A stretch of 64,000 nucleotides of DNA from Neocallimastix lanati (nom. inval.) (Eukaryota > Neocallimastigomycota > Neocallimastigomycetes > Neocallimastigales > Neocallimastigaceae), in the NCBI GenBank assembly GCA_016946835.1, contig JACVTC010000028.1:1055001-1119000 (forward strand), given 5' to 3'. This document shows, in pieces, positions 28,690 through 40,437 of the stretch; positions within the stretch are counted from its first letter, which is position 1, and each line of letters begins with the position of its first letter. Position numbers and translations under genes: made by a program. The notes under the pieces are model-generated. The model searched no databases, was not told the origin of the DNA, and saw only the letters and a list, made by a program, of their open reading frames with translations.

Positions 28690-29410
28690 TATTATTACAT
28701 TTCTATTGTTTATTTCAATTTACAAAACAGAACTTCATTATTATTTCCTGTTATACTTGAAGAAGGGTCAACACACCATAATAAACAAGTATTAATAAGA
28801 GAATGACGTTTGTTTATATTTGTCATATTTGAACCTAAAAAAGTGGAGCAAAATATAAAGCTTTACTAAAAATATATGATTAAATAATATATTTTTTAAA
28901 AAGTAAAAGAATTAACCTATTGATTAAGAAACTGGAAAATGAGTATAAAGATTTCTAAAGTTTAGACTCCATAAGGGTAATAATAGGTTTGAGTGAAGGA
29001 TTGGCACTGAAAGAGATACCTAAATATATATCAATAGATTCTTTGGAAATGAAATACATCCCAAAAAAAAACGTTGGATCTTAAGGATAAAATAAATCTT
29101 GACCACTTTTGGATTTAACAGAATGGGGATGAGAGAGCGAATATACAGGTTTAGCTATCTTTTTAAGACCTTTCCATCCACGGCGATAATCCTTAGAAAT
29201 AAAAAAAAATACTAACTTCAACAATATTTTCTTCATAACTGTTTGAAAGAATAGTACTTTTAATTTTCTTAATAGTCTTATATAATTTATAATATTGAGT
29301 AAATTGATACAAGTAAGCATCAATATTAAGGCAACAATAACTGAAATAATATATGATTGATAGTTCTTCATTATATTTACATGATGCATGAATATCAATA
29401 CATAGACCTT
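28690..29410 (-). pseudogene. Decayed LINE (non-LTR retrotransposon) fragment
   Basis: Minus-strand peptides in several frames match the order of a LINE reverse-transcriptase ORF: KTIKKIKSTILSNSYEEN; SKDYRRGWKGLKKIA followed by SLSHPHSVKSKSGQDL; then IYLGISFSANPSLKPIITLM, stop, KSLYSFSSFLINR; then ALYFAPLF and GSNMTNINKRHSLINTCLLW. YLGI..F and KSxYSFxSFL are typical of the region after the RT catalytic core. Several frameshifts and stops and a T run interrupt it. The core RT motifs (FADD) are missing here. Confidence 0.7.
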
Positions 29411-29769
29411 TCGTACTAGGGAGTTTATTGTTAGCCCTTAAAAAAATGAATTGTAACCAGAAAATACTGGTGATGAAGAGTTTATCTTGAAAATAAATTT
29501 ACTATTAGAGATTTCATGGAGTCAGGCACATAATGATTTAAATATTAATTTCATGTAAACAACACCATCCCTTTTTTCCAATTTCCGGCCATTAGTATTC
29601 TAACTTGCACAAAAATTGAAATACGAAAAATTAGCGTTGAGATGACATGTAAAAACAATTAAATATAAAATTGATTAGAATCATAAAAAAGTATGTTAAA
29701 AAAATATGAATTAAGCTTGGTATCATTAATTTAATCCGATTACCTATTTTTATTATTATCCCGAAATTG
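29411..29769. other. Spacer without recognisable gene
   Basis: Mixed-composition sequence, less AT-rich than average; no coding region I can support. Confidence 0.5.
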
Positions 29770-29840
29770 ATTTATTTCAGTACGGGATTGCTGAAATAAA
29801 TATCATGAACAACGAGCCTATCATTGTTCATGATAGGCTC
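29770..29840. repeat. Three adjacent or overlapping hairpins
   Basis: Arm pairs, each 11 bp and exact: 29770-29780 with 29791-29801 (ATTTATTTCAG/CTGAAATAAAT); 29802-29812 with 29824-29834 (ATCATGAACAA/TTGTTCATGAT); 29814-29824 with 29830-29840 (GAGCCTATCAT/ATGATAGGCTC, followed by TTTAT). The last two share sequence and cannot form together. They lie about 110 bp before the first ORF of the following retroelement-like block. Confidence 0.85.
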
Positions 29841-29939
29841 TTTATATTCCAAAAGTACCAGATTTTAGAATATTTTGAAAAAACCTTAAAAAAAACATAT
29901 TATAATTTAGTGAAAATCCTAATAGAACAAGGACGCCTT

Positions 29940-32900
29940 AAAGTTGCATGAATATAGCTTTAAATAAAGACATTTACTATATTACAAAAATTTTAGATAA
30001 ATATACCGACATTTCTGAAGATAGCATCTTAACCCTTTCTAAGAAAAGTTTGAGAATGGTCAATAATCAACAAGAACTGACTGTATTTAGCACTAGTAAA
30101 TTATGGATCAATGCTAAATCTTCTACTATGAATACAGTAAATGACAGTGGTGAAACCGAACGAACAAATACGTTTATTGAACATACAAACACAGAAACGG
30201 GTGAACTACAGTTAATATTCATAAATATCACCACTGGCATTCAACATGAAGTAACTCCCTCGGATGATCCTCAATGATTAAATGTAGAAATTTTAATCCT
30301 TTGGATGTTCATTTGGTAAGCCTTTTCGTAAAATACAAGGTCCTTGAAAATGATTACATAAAGTTATATAATTTATATGGTGATAATAGTCCTAATGTCA
30401 GCAAAAAACAAGTACGAGAAGCTAAAAAACATTATAAAATTGTCAAGGAACGTTTAAAAGGAACAAAAATAAAAAATATCATCAAAGCAAATTAAATCTC
30501 AAATTGTTCTAATAAATGCTAGCCAAATAACCCTTAAGAACGAAATGAATAATAATATACACGTGGCCGGTCATGCTGCTGTCAAAGCCCTTGAATAAAA
30601 TGAGCAATTAAAAATAACTCATAAGAAAGAAAAAGAAGATCAAAAAAATAAAAGAATATGAAAAGGGTTAGGGTTAGAAAGTCTTAATAAACAAGATCAA
30701 TCATTCAATATGATTCAGTCAGTTTTAGGTGTTGGACTACTTAATAAATTTAACCAGTATTAAAGACTTGAGTAATAAGTTCAGTGAATATTATTGTAAG
30801 TTAGAAGAAGCTAAACAAACAATGATCAAATTAACTATAGAGGATTTAGAAACTCAAAATAAAGCACTTACTGCTTTAAGTGAAAAATTTTGATCATGCT
30901 TTGAAAAATCATGATGAAAAATTTGAAAAATTCTTACAGAAATATTCAACTGTAAATAAAACTATTAGTGGCAACTTACGTAAAGCCCTTATCAAAGCTG
31001 GTAAGAATAGCAATTTACCTGAAAAACTTGTTATTACATCTTCTTTAGGAAAAGAATCTAAAGAAATTATAAAAAAAGTTATGAACCAAGTAACGGAAAT
31101 TACTTCTCAATACGCAGCCAATCTTGCTATTACTCAATAAACAATGGAAAAACAAAAAGAAGTCAAAAGTTAAGTAGAAATGAAACAATTCAAGCAATAA
31201 CAGCATGTTCAGGAGTGATCTTGTATTTTAAGGAATTTACCAAAAAAAAAAAAAAAAAAAGAAATATTTTATCCAAATAGACATGGTAATCAAATCATCG
31301 AATTAATACAAAATAGTATTAATGACATTATCACTAGAATCGAGAATACTATTCCACCCACTATTACTGTTATGCTTAATGAAAAGGATCATGAACGCTT
31401 TAATTATGCTATTTATCTAGATTTAATCGCTGGATATTCAAAAATAGCTATCCTATTTGAAATTTCTAATGTTAATGGGAATATTACAGATATTAATGTT
31501 AAGGATAAATTCAAGAAAAAAACTGAAGAATTATTACAATACATCTTCAGAAAATACAATATTTCTAATGATATCTCTTCAATGATAAGTGTGAAAACTA
31601 CTGAAGTTCTTTAACTTCCGTTCAGAGATTTCCTATTGAATAATAAAGGAAAGAAACCAGAAAAAGAAATTCGCATTGAAATTGGTCCCTTATCAAATCT
31701 GAACATAAACCTATCCTTATAAATCGCAATAAAGAAAAATCAGCTGTTGATATTAGCATTGATACTTGTTCTAAACGTAATTTATGAACTCTTTTTAATA
31801 CTTAAGCTAATGAGACTACATCTGCTAAAGATTTTCATGAGGGATTTATACCGAGAATACAAAGTAATTGATAAGAATATTGATGACTTAACCATAAATA
31901 CTGTTGTGTAACTTTCTTCGGAAAATAAGCTCGTATTTTTCTAGGTTCCTTATGAACTTTCCTTTACGTAATCCACTTCTGATAAAGCCGATGACCCTGC
32001 CACTTTTCAGAGAATTTTCAATATAAATAAGCCTATGTTTTCTGTTAGAATCGAGGATGTTGAATACTTCAGGTACCAATTTTACGAATATCTTCATCAC
32101 TTCGCTCATCCTCTTAATGAGGAATATCTTGCTACCCCATTCCATACAATGAATTCTCAACAATAGCAGGAAAAACAAGGGCTACAAAACGTACTCTAAT
32201 CTCATTTCTCTGTAAACTTAATTCAAGAATAAGAAGATAATTAAGTATTCCAGAATACATACAGTACTGTATCATTCTCATTTCTTAGTTATCAAAAACC
32301 TACCCTTTGTAGTAGTAGACACATCCGAATATATGTTCAGTATTGGAAAAATGACTCAAAGAATAGATCATGTACCAATTTATGATATTGAAGAATTCTT
32401 CCCTATTGATTATAGAAAAGATCAAGGTATACCAGGTAATGTTTCAGTTGTTAATCAGACCATAGAAGAACAAATGCAATCCCAATTGGTCGCAGAAGAA
32501 GCGGATGAACATAGAATCCTGGATGAAGGAGTATCAATCTAAGATATGAATGACTCAATTGAGGCAGATTTTACTACTCCACATCTAAGAAGAAAATTAG
32601 GCGATCATAGTAACACTTCTTGTGAAGAAATTTTAGTGAGTTGAACCGCTCAACAATAAGTTATTACAAGAAGCAATGAAAATAATAATAATTCCACAAA
32701 TTATAGTAATTTCTTTGATGTAAGTTTTCATAATATATTAGAAAAAATCGCAAAAAACAGTGAATCGGAATTGCTAAACTTTCACAGAGAGATTAAATAG
32801 AAATGAAATAACTTTAACTAATGAAAAAAAATTAGCAATAATTTAGATTTCTTTAATAAACTTTTACCAGAAGAATTAAAAGAATTCAAAGATGTTTTTG

Positions 32901-32990
32901 GAATTCCTAGAGGTTTACCACCTACTAGAGATAAATGGGACTTTAATATTAAATAAGTAAAGAAGGTTTAAAACTATTATCGATTTCTCG
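29940..32990 (+). pseudogene. Broken gypsy-like gag-pol remnant of unusual composition
   Basis: About 3 kb of plus-strand coding-like sequence, less A/T-biased than the host genes, split by frameshifts (for example near 30490, 30885, 31245 and 31690) and many in-frame TAA/TAG and some TGA. Longest pieces: 29948-30277, 30274-30495 (ATGA overlap with the previous), 30880-31140, 31372-31614, 32333-32542. The first 2.2 kb would be Gag-like, with no known motif. SFSF, then in the next frame FLVIKNLPFVVV (about 32280-32310), resembles the C-terminal strand of a gypsy protease. PEELKEFKDVFGIPRGLPPTRDKWDFNIK at 32868-32955 (quoted as PEELKEFKDVF and GLPPTRDKWDF) matches the start of Ty3/gypsy reverse transcriptase. 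Nothing of RT or integrase follows; a T-rich tract begins near 33030. No LTRs found. Confidence 0.6.
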
Positions 32991-33633
32991 AAGAAAAATA
33001 TTTGTCTTCCTTATATTTTAATTTAAACAATTTTTTTTTTTTTTATTTTTATTTTTATATTTATTTATTTATTTACTTATTTATAACATAAGAAATATAA
33101 TCAATAAAAAATTTAACACATCAATTATTAAAATTTTCAATACTTTAATATATTATTTATTTTTATTTCTATTTTTTTTTTTTTTTTTATTTTATTTTTT
33201 TTTCTTTTTTTTTCTTTTCTTTTTTTATTTTTGTTTTTATTTATATGTATTTTTTTTTTTGTTCGTTTGTTTTTATTTTTGTTTCTCGTTAATTTTATTT
33301 AATGATAAAATAATTATTGTTATTTAAACAATAATTTTAAATATGAAAAACAATATATATACTAAAATATTTATAATAAAATAGAAAAAAATTTAATCAA
33401 TTTTTCTTTATTATTTCATTAATTAATATTTAATATTAAATATAAAAATAAATTAACTTTCATAATATATTGTTTATATTATTATATATATTATATGATA
33501 TATGTTTTCCTAAATATAATATATTAATATTATAATTTAATAAAAAAAAAATAAAAATGATATAATTTCATAAAACATTTAATATTGGAATGTTTTATAT
33601 TTTTAATGGTTGAAGTTTTGAGCCATTACCATA
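32991..33633. other. T-rich spacer
   Basis: T-rich tracts (33030-33300) and A+T-rich sequence downstream of the small membrane-protein gene. No gene. Confidence 0.65.
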
Positions 33634-34132
33634 TTATGGGTAACCTGGATTATATGCTGGAGAAGGTTGAGTTGGTTCCTTATAATAATTATCAGAACTT
33701 CCATATGGAATTGGTGTTACTTCAGGAGACGTAATATGAATTTCACGTTTCTTTTGTTTTTTAGTACCACTTCTTGCACAACAACCTAAGCAGCAACATA
33801 TACAAACGACAATTGCAATGATAACAATTATAATTACTGCAATTAAAATCCATTTAATAATATTACTCATTCCTTTACCAATTATATTTTATTATATTTA
33901 CATTTATATTTATTTTATATATAAAAATTATTAGTTACTTCTCAATTTGATTAAATTTATAATTTTTAAAAATATGCCTACCTTTATTTTTTGTTGAGTA
34001 AGAAATCTTTTTTGAATACTTTACATTTGAATCAATTGTATTTATATCAACATTGCCATATTCAATAGCTAAACTGTTAACAACAGAAAATAAACTATAT
34101 AATAAAGCGCATAAAAATAATTTGGTATCCAT
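33634..34132 (-). CDS. Small single-pass membrane protein (129 aa, 2 exons)
   Basis: Exons (minus): 33982-34132 and 33634-33872, joined GT-AG in phase (390 nt). Residues 1-22 (MDTKLFLCALLYSLFSVVNS) look like a cleavable signal peptide, followed by about 30 polar residues. A strong membrane segment (IIKWILIAVIIIVIIAIVV) comes at about 54-74, then a cysteine cluster CICCCLGCC at the membrane edge (likely palmitoylated, inference). A basic stretch KKQKKRE leads to a proline/tyrosine-rich tail ending PAYNPGYP. This is type I topology. I do not recognise a family. It sits alone among transposon remnants. An upstream in-frame ATG (34165) exists, but the signal peptide supports 34132. Confidence 0.72.
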
Positions 34133-35762
34133 TTTATTCTTTATTATATTCAATATATTTAACACTTTTATTATATATTAACTACTATTTTATTTTTATT
34201 TTATTTTTCTTTATTTTGACTATATAATTATTTATTCGTATTTTTAATATTTATTTTTAAATATTATAAAAATTTTTAAATTGTAAAATTTTTCAAAGAA
34301 CAAAATTTAAGAAATAACCTCCTATTTATATTCTGTTCAAAAATATATTATACTATAATTATAGTATAATATAAATTATAAATAATATACTATGAAATAA
34401 CATATTTTAAATATATAATTATAGTATAATATACCATGATATAACATATTTCAAATATTTGAATTTGTAATATAAATATATATAGATAATCATCAATTAT
34501 TAATTATAAAATTAACAAAACGAGAGTTAATAGGATGATAAAATAATGACAAAAAATATTAATAATGATTAATATATCAATATTATAGGTTAATATTATT
34601 AATTTAAAAAAAAAAAAAAAATTTGGCGAACATTTTTTATATATTTATTTATATTTATTTTATTTAATTTAATATATCTATTGAAATGAAAATAAGAAAT
34701 ATTAATTTATTACAAATTAATTCTTTAATACATAATAATAAATCTATAAAATATTTCCTTTTATATTAAATATAATTAAATTTAAAGTTTTAGTATTTTA
34801 TAATTATTAAATCGAAACTGTGTAGTAATATCTACATAGTTTCGATAATAATATAAAAACAATTAAAATAATATAAAAATATAAAAACAATTTTTTATTT
34901 ATTTATTATTTTTTTTTTTTTTTACAATAATTATTACAATCTTTAAACGTTATTTATTTATTAATTTATTAATTACATAAATATTTTTATTTTATAAAAA
35001 ATACTCGATTAATACAAAAATAAATATTATTTGTTCAATTTGAAAATAAGAAGTAATACTCAAAATAAAGTGTATAAATAAATTCAGAAAAAAGTTCACC
35101 TCCAATATACATTATTGTATAAATTTTATTAATTTTAAAAAAAAAAAAAAAAAAAAAAATTGAACATTCTATTTATTAAGATATTTTTGGATAATTTTAT
35201 TAATATTAAAAATAAAGTTTATTTTTGAATAATTTAATTAATTTTTTTATTAATTAATATTTAAAGAAATAAGATAACTTTGTGGCTTATTTATCTAAAA
35301 ATTTATGCAATATTTTATGTTTTAATTAAATTAATAAATATAATTAATAAATAAAAATAATTCATTTAATCAAAAATAATTCCTTAATGAATAAATAAAT
35401 AAAATAAAAATTTATAAAAAAATATATATTAATAGATTGAGAGTCTCATTGACTCAATGTTTTAAAAAAACTATAATTAAATACAATCAAATAGTATACT
35501 TTAATATTATTTATTATATTAGAATGTCAGAAAATATTACAGCCATGAGAGATTTGAAGATATGTTTATCTCAAATAATTATCAAATAATTATAGATTAT
35601 GGTAGACAGAGATGGACCTTCTACTAACCATCAGAGAAGTTGATGGTTATTTCTATGAAGAAGAAATAAAATTCATGAAGAAATTAAAGATAGCCAAAAA
35701 AGAGTGTCTTTCCAGTTTTTATCCTGGTGGTTAGTACTCGGGACTAATATATATAAGATGCC
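34133..35762. other. Long AT-rich intergenic region
   Basis: No intact gene. Contains A runs (35139-35159), a near-perfect hairpin at 34811-34846 (listed separately), and towards the right end (from about 35550) less AT-rich sequence that probably belongs to the copia fragment following it. Confidence 0.55.
34811..34846. repeat. 15-bp near-perfect inverted repeat
   Basis: ATCGAAACTGTGTAG (34811-34825) and CTACATAGTTTCGAT (34832-34846) pair with one G-T and a 6-nt loop. Confidence 0.75.
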
Positions 35763-36005
35763 ATTAGAACAACCAATTACATACACAACAGATTGCTACC
35801 CTGAGGTAATAACAACAAAGTCTCCTCTGAAGAACTATACAAAATGAAGGTCGATGATAAAAAATTTAGAGTGTTTGATTGTCAAGTGTTCTTCCACGTC
35901 CCAAAACAATTTAGAAAGAAATTCAATGGAACCTCTCTTCCAGGTATATTTTTGGTTTGTAATGAAAATTATTCAATAGTACTAACGATATATTTAAACC
36001 ATAAT
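35763..36005 (+). pseudogene. Copia integrase C-terminal fragment
   Basis: Plus-strand translation gives NYIHNRLLP, stop, GNNNKVSSEELYKMKVDDKK, FRVFDCQVFFHVPKQFRKKF, NGTSLPGIFL. It parallels residue by residue the copia integrase remnant at 39840-40030 (NYIHNRIPHRG..., FKVFGCQVFFLVPKQFRKK, LNTSLPGIFIGYD). It carries a stop and decays after 36005. Confidence 0.72.
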
Positions 36006-36039
36006 TTTACTTATCCTTAAAATATCTGAATATTTTTAA

Positions 36040-36260
36040 TAAATTAAACCAGTTTTTGTACGTTAGGTCTTTTGCCTTTCATAAAGTCTTTTTACTTGGA
36101 ATAATAAATCTGGTCGAGTACATAGGACAAGAAATAATAGACTGTCTACTGCTTGTTAGTACCTAGTTACATTGAATATTTTACCTTTTAAATATTCTTT
36201 TTCTTCAGGTATCATATCGTTGGCTATTTTATATTTGTATGCCTAATTCATGGTACTCAA
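36040..36260 (-). pseudogene. Copia reverse transcriptase C-terminal fragment
   Basis: Minus-strand translation reads MIPEEKEYLKGKIFNVTRY, then (stop) AVDSLLFLVLCTRPDLLFQV, then KRLYERQK. This fits the copia RT-RNase H junction (usually Y-x-x-A-V-G-S-L-L-Y-L-x-x-x-T-R-P-D). It is opposite in strand to the preceding integrase fragment, so the two are separate or rearranged remnants. Confidence 0.65.
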
Positions 36261-36631
36261 AATCTCAACATTGTTTACCTATTTCTATAGCTAAAAATGA
36301 TTATTAATGTATAAACAAATGTTTAATACAATTTTATGGTATATAAATATCTTTTTACGAATTAAATTTAAATTGAAGTTATTTAATAGTTAAAACGAAA
36401 CAATAAATCCAAAATCCAGGCATATAGACATAAAGTATCACATATAAGGAAACTTTTAAAAGAAAAGAAAATAATATTAAATTATATAAAATCTGAAAAT
36501 AATTTAGCCTAGAGTTTTATAAAATATTTCAATACAAATTTATTAAATAAATTCAGAGATTCTATTTTAGTAAAATTTTTAATAAAGTCAAACTTAAGGA
36601 GGAGTGCTAAAAATAAAGTTTAACTTATAAT

Positions 36632-36669
<38 letters not shown>

Positions 36670-36768
36670 TATTAATATTAAAAGAAAATACGTAAAATTT
36701 GTGGTTTATTTTACTAGTATTTTATGTAATGTTTTATGTTTTAATTAAAATATAATTTAAAGTGATAT

Positions 36769-37085
36769 AAAGCAAATATGTGTAGTAACATGTTTGTATA
36801 TTTAATAATAATTATTAAATATAAAATTTACATCTTTTTGATAATAATTATTTTATTTTATATTTAAAATAATTATAATACTTTAATTCATATAAAATTT
36901 ATATAGTTCTATATATTAGAATATATAATTAATATATTACCTATTTCTTATAAATATATTAAATTATTTATATTAGAAATAGAGGACTCTTATGTAAAAT
37001 TTTAGGAATTAATAAAATTTACTAAACTACCATTATTTTAAACCCATTGCTTATAAATTATTGCACATAAAAGTCCCGCATATCA
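36769..37085 (+). mobile_element. Solo LTR related to the 24809-27693 element
   Basis: The sequence reads TGATATAAAGCAAATATGTG...AAAGTCCCGCATATCA and matches the reverse complement of the 382-bp LTRs with substitutions and deletions. A 4-bp AAAG flanks it on both sides (36765-36768 and 37086-37089), the same duplication length as the full element. No internal sequence adjoins it, so it is a solo LTR, clearly older than the full copy. Confidence 0.82.
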
Positions 37086-37089
37086 AAAG

Positions 37090-38244
37090 ATTACTCATGT
37101 GATCAAAAATAATTCTAATAAATAAATAATTTAAAATAAAAGATAATTATAAAAAAAAGTTTATTAAAAAAAATATTAATATTATGTAATAACACAACAT
37201 AATATTTAATTTTATTAATATAGATATAATTTATAATCATAAATTATATAATAATTATTGTATTTTCAATTAGAATGTATAAATTTTATTTATTGTAAAT
37301 TAATTTTCGATATTTATTAAAAAATATTTAAAAAATAATCTTTCTTTCAACCCTTGGAAAAGTTCAGAAAATAAAAATATATATATGATTTTCTAAAGAA
37401 TATTTATAAATATTAAATTTATAATGTTCATATAAAATAATTTAATGTTTTTATTGTAAATTCATCCATAATCTTTTATTTTATTTTATTCAATACTATA
37501 TATTTATATTTCAACTATTTATTTTATCTGTTAACTTATAAAAGTCTTTTTTTCCTATTAAAAAAATTTATTAATAATAAATTACTAATAAAAAGTATTT
37601 AATGGATTAACATAGTTACTCAAAAATAATTTTTGGAAAATTGAAGGTTTTTAATTATACTAATATATATATATATATTTAAAAAAAAAAAAAAAAAATA
37701 AAAATAATAATAAATTTAAAGAATTAGTATTCATAGATTTTCTAAATTGAATTATAAAGAAATCAGTATCAATAAATTTTTATATTTTTTTATCAACAAA
37801 TACTATATTTTTTTTTATCTCTGTGAAGTTGCTTTTATGTGAAAAAAAAAAAAAAAAAAAAAAAAAAATTAAATCATTAAATAAAAATACAATTTTTTAA
37901 TTCAAAAATAATTTTTATAAATTTTTAAAATAATAATTATAATATTTCAATTTATAATTATAAAAATTATCAAAATAAATGAATTAAATAAACTGATTAA
38001 ATATATAATTAATAATTAGACAATTTAATATAAATAGCAAATTATAAAGTAAAATATTTTATTTTTTAAAGAGTTTTCCTATAAACTACTTTATAATTAT
38101 ATATATATCAGTATATATATAAAAAGAAAAAAAATTAAATAATAAAACTAATTCGTAATAAATTAAATAAATAATAATTTTTAAACATAACATATATAAT
38201 TAAATATAATTATTTAAATATTTAATTAAAATATTTTATTATAA
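37090..38244. other. AT-rich spacer
   Basis: A+T-rich with A runs (37681-37698 and 37842-37868). No gene seen. Confidence 0.6.
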
Positions 38245-39200
38245 ATGGAAGAAAATATAAATTATGAAATAAACGAAACTAATCAAGGAAAAGAACAAAT
38301 TATTATTAACAAAAAATATAAATTTAAATTTTCATCTAAAAAAGAAAAAAAAAAAAAAAAAAAGATTATTGTAAGTACATAGATATACTGAATATAAAAC
38401 TTTAAATAAATTCAAATTTTTCATTATTTTAAATGTAAGAAGGAAATTTTAAAATATGAAAGTTTACATAATTATCTTGAAAAAGAATTTGATGCTTTTA
38501 TATCAATATTAAAACATAAAATTAAAGATGAAATTAGAAATAATTCAATTCCATTGGGTACAAACCCTAAATATATATTTAATGAAGTTTCACAAGAAAT
38601 GAGATTTATATATCCTGAATATAAAATAATTAAATTCCAAAAAACAAGAAATATAAATAAACAACTATCTCCTGATGTAATAACGTTTAATGAAATTCCT
38701 GATAAATCAAAATATTATAAAACAGAAAGAAATGAGAATTTTATGATATTCAAAAATCTAAATTTACTAATCTTACAATTCTCGTTCCAAACAAAATTAG
38801 TTATGAATTATAATGAGGTTTATTTGCAGACAGTACTTTTTATATTGCAACTAAATTTAGTTATCAAGTGTTTATTTCTAGAACTTATATTAATTTAAAT
38901 AGTTATTATACTACTTTTTTGATATTAAAAAATAAAGAACAAGCTACTTATGAGATATTATTTGAATAAATAAAAAAAAGTTAATAAAATAAAAAAAAAG
39001 TTAATAAGTATAGCAATAATACTATAATTACTCCAAAAAATTTCATTGTGATTTCGAAAAAGTCATATCTAATACAGCAGAAAAAATATTTCCTAAAATA
39101 AGTATTAAATAAAGTATTTGGCACAACAAAGGAGCATTAGAGTTCAAAAAAAAAAATAAATTATGTTATAATGAATTAAATTAAAATATTTAAAAAAAAA
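38245..39200 (+). pseudogene. Decayed MULE-type transposase with FLYWCH-like N-terminus (copy 1)
   Basis: Starts MEENINYEINETNQGKEQ at 38245. After a disrupted zinc-finger region it continues EFDAFISILKHKIKDEIRNN, PKYIFNEVSQEMRFIYPEY, NINKQLSPDVITFNEIPDKS, NENFMIFKNL. After a frameshift near 38815 it reads GLFADSTFYIATKFSYQVF, YEILFE, stop, then ITPKNF and further pieces. ADSTF carries the first catalytic Asp position of MULE transposases. The same protein begins intact at 63501. Several shifts and stops make this copy dead. Confidence 0.7.
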
Positions 39201-39519
39201 CTATTTAATAAGTTATAAAAATTGGAATTATTATAACTTATAGAACACATAACAAATAATGAATCAGAATCTTTCAATAATTATTTAAAAAATTTATTTT
39301 CAAAAAACCTTCCTTTTATAAATTAATATATGTATTGCAACAAAAAGAAAAAAAGATCTTTATCTAATAGTGATTACAAAAGGAAAAGTGCAGGAATTTG
39401 GAAAAGAAAAGAAAAAAAAATTAAGAAAATCTGATGAAATCGGTATTCTAATTGAAAAATACAAAAGTATGGAATCCTAATTAATTGGTAATTGAAGACC
39501 AAGAAATGATATTATTGAA

Positions 39520-40437
39520 TTATGGTTTGGGTGGGTTCTCTTTATTAAGTCTAAAGAGCAAGTGTTTGATACCTTTCTCTCTTGGTATAACAATATTAAA
39601 AATATATTTAACAAATCTATAAAATATTAACGTACGGATAATGGTACTGAATTTACCAATAGAAGGATTATTAACTTCTGTATTGAAAATGGTATTTCTC
39701 ATAATTTTTCTCTTCCTTATGAACCACAGCAAAACGGTCGAATTGAATGTTTACACGGTTTGTTAATTCCAAATTCTAGAGTTATTATGGAAGATGCGCG
39801 ATTATGTCACGTTTTCTGGGAAGATGCGATAAATACTGCAAATTATATTCACAATAGGATACCTCATAGAGGAATAGGTAATAAAGTTCCTTTTGAACTT
39901 TTATATAATAAAAAAGTTGACTACAACATATTTAAAGTCTTCGGTTGTCAGGTATTTTTCCTTGTTCCTAAACAGTTCAGGAAGAAATTACTAAATACCT
40001 CTCTTCCTGGAATCTTTATAGGTTATGATTCAAACCCCACTGCTTACCGTATATATGATATAACAAATAAAAGGTTGTTATTTCTCGTTCTATTGTTTTT
40101 TTTGAAGATACACCTGGTAATTGTTCTGCCCCTTCCTCCATTCCTGATACTATAAATTTAACTCCTTATTATGAAATCGGGAGAAGTAGTAATGAAGTAT
40201 CTGTGGAATTCAATGACAATAATATGAACAATAATATGAACAATAATATGAACAATAATATGAACAATAATATGAACAATAATATGAACAATAATGTAAG
40301 TACAATTATTAAGGATAATTCAAATAACAATAGTATAAATATTTCAAATATGGACGACAACAACAATAAGGAATTTTTAAGCAATTACAATAATAAATTA
40401 AATCATTTGAATTATTCACCTTATTTAATAATATAAC
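39520..40437 (+). pseudogene. Copia integrase remnant with linker, no RT
   Basis: Plus strand: WFGWVLFIKSKEQVFDTFLS, WYNNIKNIFNKSIKY, stop (39628), RTDNGTEFTNRRIINFCIEN, GISHNFSLPYEPQQNGRIE, then 39760-40080 open (HVFWEDAINTANYIHNRIPH, FKVFGCQVFFLVPKQFRKK). The second Asp (RTDNGTEF) and Glu (NGRIE) of the D,D-35-E triad are present; the first lies in the missing 5' part. After a frameshift near 40080 the frame continues in an Asn-rich linker with six 12-bp repeats (MNNN, about 40224-40295) and stops at 40437. No reverse transcriptase follows. Confidence 0.75.

Noticed and set aside
30660-30676. Telomere-like GGGTTAGGGTTAG
   Set aside because: Only two units inside a coding-like frame; not a telomere.
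31888-32178. Minus-strand 96-codon ORF
   Set aside because: The plus strand of the same stretch carries the more protein-like frame (retroelement block); the minus frame looks like a shadow.
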